In this document: positions 4,603 through 6,339 of the stretch, one piece after another | How positions within the stretch are numbered: the stretch's first letter is position 1 | Layout of the letters: every line of letters begins with the position of its first letter | NCBI GenBank assembly: GCA_915070235.1 | Contig: CAJZFM010000129.1 | Span: forward strand, 1-6,339 | Direction of reading: 5' to 3' | Source: an uncultured Capnocytophaga sp. | GTDB taxonomy: Bacteria > Bacteroidota > Bacteroidia > Flavobacteriales > Flavobacteriaceae | DNA: 6,339 nt | Notes under the pieces: generated by a model | What the model was told of the DNA's origin: nothing | The model's database searches: none | The model's input: only the letters and a program-made list of their open reading frames with translations | Position numbers and translations under genes: made by a program

Positions 4603-5955
4603 ATGGAACATATTTATTTTATAGGCATAGGAGGAATCGGTATGTCCGCCTTGGCTTTATACTATCGCTTCAAAGGAAAAGAGGTACGTGGTTATGACCG
4701 TACCCCTTCTGACATTACTGAGATGCTCTCCAAAAAGGATATTGCTATTACCTTCTCGGAGGATTTGGATTTTATCCCCAAAAACTACACCCCAGAAAAC
4801 ACCTTGGTAGTCTATACCCCTGCTGTCCCAAAAGAGCACAAGCAACTCGTCTATTTCCAAACACATGGTTATAAGGTCTGCAAACGTTCAGAGGTATTAG
4901 GGCTTATCACCGAGGACAGTTTTTGCTTGGCTGTAGCAGGCACCCATGGCAAGACAACTACCAGCAGTATCTTAGCCCATATCTTGGTGGAGTGCAAGGC
5001 GCCTGTGAGTGCTTTCTTAGGGGGTATTTGTGAGAACTTCCAAAGCAATTTCATCTGTAAGGGGACTGAACTTACTGTGGTGGAGGCCGATGAGTTTGAC
5101 CGCTCTTTCTTGCGCCTAAGCCCCTCTATTGCTTGTATCACAGCTGTAGATGCTGACCACTTAGACATCTATGGTACAGTGGAAGAGTTCCAAAAAGGTT
5201 TTGAGGACTTTACCCATCGCCTTAAACCTGGGGGCAAGCTCATCGTACGCAAGGGACTACCCTTTGCAGGGCTTACCTATGGCATAGCTGATGGTAGCGA
5301 TTATGAGATTTCTCAGGTGAAAGTACAAAACGGAGGCTACCACTTCACACTAAGCTATACTGATCCTAAGACAAGCTACCATGAAGAGGTCGAGGACTGC
5401 ACCCTCTTCCGTCCTGGGGAGCATCACCTGCTCAATGCCTTGGCTGCTGTAGCGGTAGCTCATCAGGCAGGTTATCCCTTAGCTGATTTAACACACGCCT
5501 TAGCGAGTTTCAAGGGGGTCAAAAGGCGCTTTAACTATATCATCAATACCCCTGAGCAAGTCTTTATAGATGACTATGCCCACCACCCTACCGAGCTAAA
5601 TGCACTCTATAATGGGGTGAGAACTATGTACCCCAATGAGGAGATAACTATTCTCTTCCAACCCCATCTCTTTACCCGTACCCGCGACTTTGCTGACGGT
5701 TTTGCTAAGAGCCTTTCACAGTTTGACCGTGTTGTTCTCTTAGATATTTACCCAGCCAGAGAACTCCCCATAGAGGGGGTAACCTCCCAATGGCTTTTGG
5801 ATAAAATAGAAAACCCCAACAAAGTACTCTTATCCAAATCCGAGATTATCAACTATTTACAAGCCCACCCTACTCGTATTTTAGTACTGGCTGGCGCAGG
5901 CGATATAGGAGTAGAGGTAGAGAAGATCAAAAAGTTTTTGGAAAAAGACATCTAA
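4603..5955 (+). CDS. murC: UDP-N-acetylmuramate--L-alanine ligase
   Basis: MurC adds L-alanine to UDP-MurNAc with ATP, the first amino-acid step of peptidoglycan precursor synthesis in the cytoplasm. The 450-residue length fits the family. The N-terminal domain starts with IGIGGIGMS (7-15), the MurC-type UDP-binding loop. The ATP-binding P-loop is GTHGKTTT (113-120). VVEADEFDRSF (from 159, Glu161) and DADHLDIYG (183-191) follow in the central domain. The C-terminal domain begins after KGVKRRF and carries DDYAHHPTE (323-331) and QPHLFTRTRDF. The GIGGIGMS start and AHHPTE motif favour MurC over the related recycling ligase Mpl. I chose ATG 4603. A TTG at 4555 in the same frame would add 16 residues translated from the repeat leader, which look non-conserved (inference). 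No dcw cluster partners (murG, murD, ftsQ) are adjacent; the gene stands alone between the DUF4130 gene and tRNA-Tyr. No terminator is seen before the tRNA. Confidence 0.97.
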   Translation: MEHIYFIGIGGIGMSALALYYRFKGKEVRGYDRTPSDITEMLSKKDIAITFSEDLDFIPKNYTPENTLVVYTPAVPKEHKQLVYFQTHGYKVCKRSEVLGLITEDSFCLAVAGTHGKTTTSSILAHILVECKAPVSAFLGGICENFQSNFICKGTELTVVEADEFDRSFLRLSPSIACITAVDADHLDIYGTVEEFQKGFEDFTHRLKPGGKLIVRKGLPFAGLTYGIADGSDYEISQVKVQNGGYHFTLSYTDPKTSYHEEVEDCTLFRPGEHHLLNALAAVAVAHQAGYPLADLTHALASFKGVKRRFNYIINTPEQVFIDDYAHHPTELNALYNGVRTMYPNEEITILFQPHLFTRTRDFADGFAKSLSQFDRVVLLDIYPARELPIEGVTSQWLLDKIENPNKVLLSKSEIINYLQAHPTRILVLAGAGDIGVEVEKIKKFLEKDI

Positions 5956-5959
5956 AAAT

Positions 5960-5990
5960 TTGCACAGCAAAAAAAAAGTGTGTATTTTTG
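5960..5990 (+). promoter_or_regulatory. Bacteroidota-type promoter of tRNA-Tyr
   Basis: The -33 TTG is at 5960-5962 and the -7 element TATTTTTG at 5983-5990, with 20 bases between, as at 581-611. The tRNA starts 11 bases after the -7 box, leaving a leader of only a few bases. Confidence 0.75.
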
Positions 5991-6001
5991 CGGCCGAAAA
6001 C

Positions 6002-6083
6002 GGGAAGATACTCAAGCGGCCAACGAGGGCAGACTGTAAATCTGCTGGTTTTACCTTCGCAGGTTCGAATCCTGCTCTTCCCA
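6002..6083 (+). tRNA. tRNA-Tyr (anticodon GTA)
   Basis: 82 bases folding as a class II tRNA with a long variable arm, as expected for bacterial tRNA-Tyr. The acceptor stem GGGAAGA (6002-6008) pairs fully with TCTTCCC (6076-6082), with discriminator A at 6083. The anticodon stem GCAGA/TCTGC (6029-6033/6041-6045) holds the GTA anticodon at 6036-6038. The variable arm is 6046-6058. The T arm is GCAGG, TTCGAAT, CCTGC (6059-6075). The CCA end is not encoded (CAG follows), so a CCA-adding enzyme must supply it. It has its own promoter and terminator, so it is an independent unit after murC. Confidence 0.97.
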
Positions 6084-6087
6084 CAGT

Positions 6088-6116
6088 GTCATTCCTTAGT
6101 GAATGACTTTTTTTTT
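6088..6116 (+). terminator. Intrinsic terminator of tRNA-Tyr
   Basis: A perfect 7-bp stem, GTCATTC (6088-6094) with GAATGAC (6101-6107), has a CTTAGT loop and is followed by nine T (6108-6116). It lies 4 bases after the tRNA end and separates it from the next gene. Confidence 0.92.
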
Positions 6117-6157
6117 GCCCCTAAAAAGCACTTTTCCAATAAACCCCATATTTGTGA

Positions 6158-6339
6158 ATGATGAAAAGTTATATCAAGGCTATTTCTACCTATTTCCCTA
6201 AGAATATTCTCACCAATGATGCCATTTCAGCACAATTTCCTGAATGGAATAGCGAAAAAATTCTTCAGAAAATAGGTATTGAACAGCGTTACGTTGCCCA
6301 GGCAGATGAGTGCGCCTCCGATATGGCTACCAAAGCCGT
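6158..6339 (+). CDS. 3-oxoacyl-ACP synthase III (FabH/KAS III)-like protein, 5' part
   Basis: The first 60 codons of a KAS III-type condensing enzyme; the gene runs off the right edge. The N-terminus has the family pattern: YIKAISTYFPKNILTN, the PEW segment, then KIGIEQRYVA followed by ECASDMATKA, equivalent to the TGI-x-x-R...sdlA...A region of FabH proteins. The catalytic Cys-His-Asn residues lie beyond the window, so activity cannot be checked. Bacteroidota often have several KAS III homologues, some in fatty acid initiation and others in secondary or flexirubin-type pathways, so I do not assign fabH. Two in-frame ATGs are adjacent (6158 and 6161); either could be the start. The only promoter-like signal is CATATTTG (6147-6154), one mismatch from TAnnTTTG and very close to the start. 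Confidence 0.85.
   Translation, partial: MMKSYIKAISTYFPKNILTNDAISAQFPEWNSEKILQKIGIEQRYVAQADECASDMATKA

Noticed and set aside
5881..6084. Minus-strand reading frame of 67 codons beginning MGRAGFEPAKVKPADLQSA
   Set aside because: Its start is the antisense of the tRNA-Tyr gene and the rest is antisense to the end of murC. This kind of GRAGFEPA peptide is a recurrent false gene call opposite tRNA-Tyr, not a protein.

Overview
The window looks like chromosomal DNA of a Bacteroidota bacterium, most likely class Flavobacteriia. Promoters fit the Bacteroidota pattern (TTG, about 20 bases, TAnnTTTG), with clear copies before the first Uma2 gene and the tRNA. No gene start has a Shine-Dalgarno sequence, the tRNA does not encode its CCA end, and MurC and the KAS III start read like flavobacterial proteins. 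A Capnocytophaga-like genome is my best guess; the genus is not proven by this window.

Layout, left to right, all protein genes on the + strand: the 3' part of a short-chain dehydrogenase/reductase (2-535); a promoter and a heptamer hairpin repeat (581-683); two tandem Uma2-family nuclease genes (687-1277 and 1347-1937) separated by a second heptamer repeat; a small DoxX-like membrane protein (2026-2406); a second heptamer hairpin that contains that gene's stop codon; a radical SAM protein with a helix-hairpin-helix (2469-3731) and, 12 bases on, its DUF4130/TIGR03915-type partner (3744-4481); murC (4603-5955) behind an AT-rich repeat leader; tRNA-Tyr (6002-6083) with its own promoter and a terminator; and the start of a ketoacyl-ACP synthase III-like gene running off the right edge.

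How the genes relate: the radical SAM/DUF4130 pair is a conserved but functionally unresolved module thought to act in DNA modification or repair. The two Uma2 genes are a tandem duplication whose ends are almost identical in DNA while the middles have diverged. MurC (peptidoglycan), tRNA-Tyr and the KAS III-like gene (fatty acid or related synthesis) are core functions with no evident link to the left half.

The most unusual layer is between the genes. Four of the gene spacers are filled by short-period repeats ending 0 to 8 bases before a start codon. Three are strict 7-base-period arrays. Two of these are large imperfect palindromes around the same centre, and one joins two different heptamer types without breaking the 7-base register. 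They resemble the heptanucleotide STRR repeats of filamentous cyanobacteria, a group where Uma2 genes are also abundant. In at least one case the predicted transcription start falls at the edge of the array, so nearly the whole 5' leader would be a hairpin.
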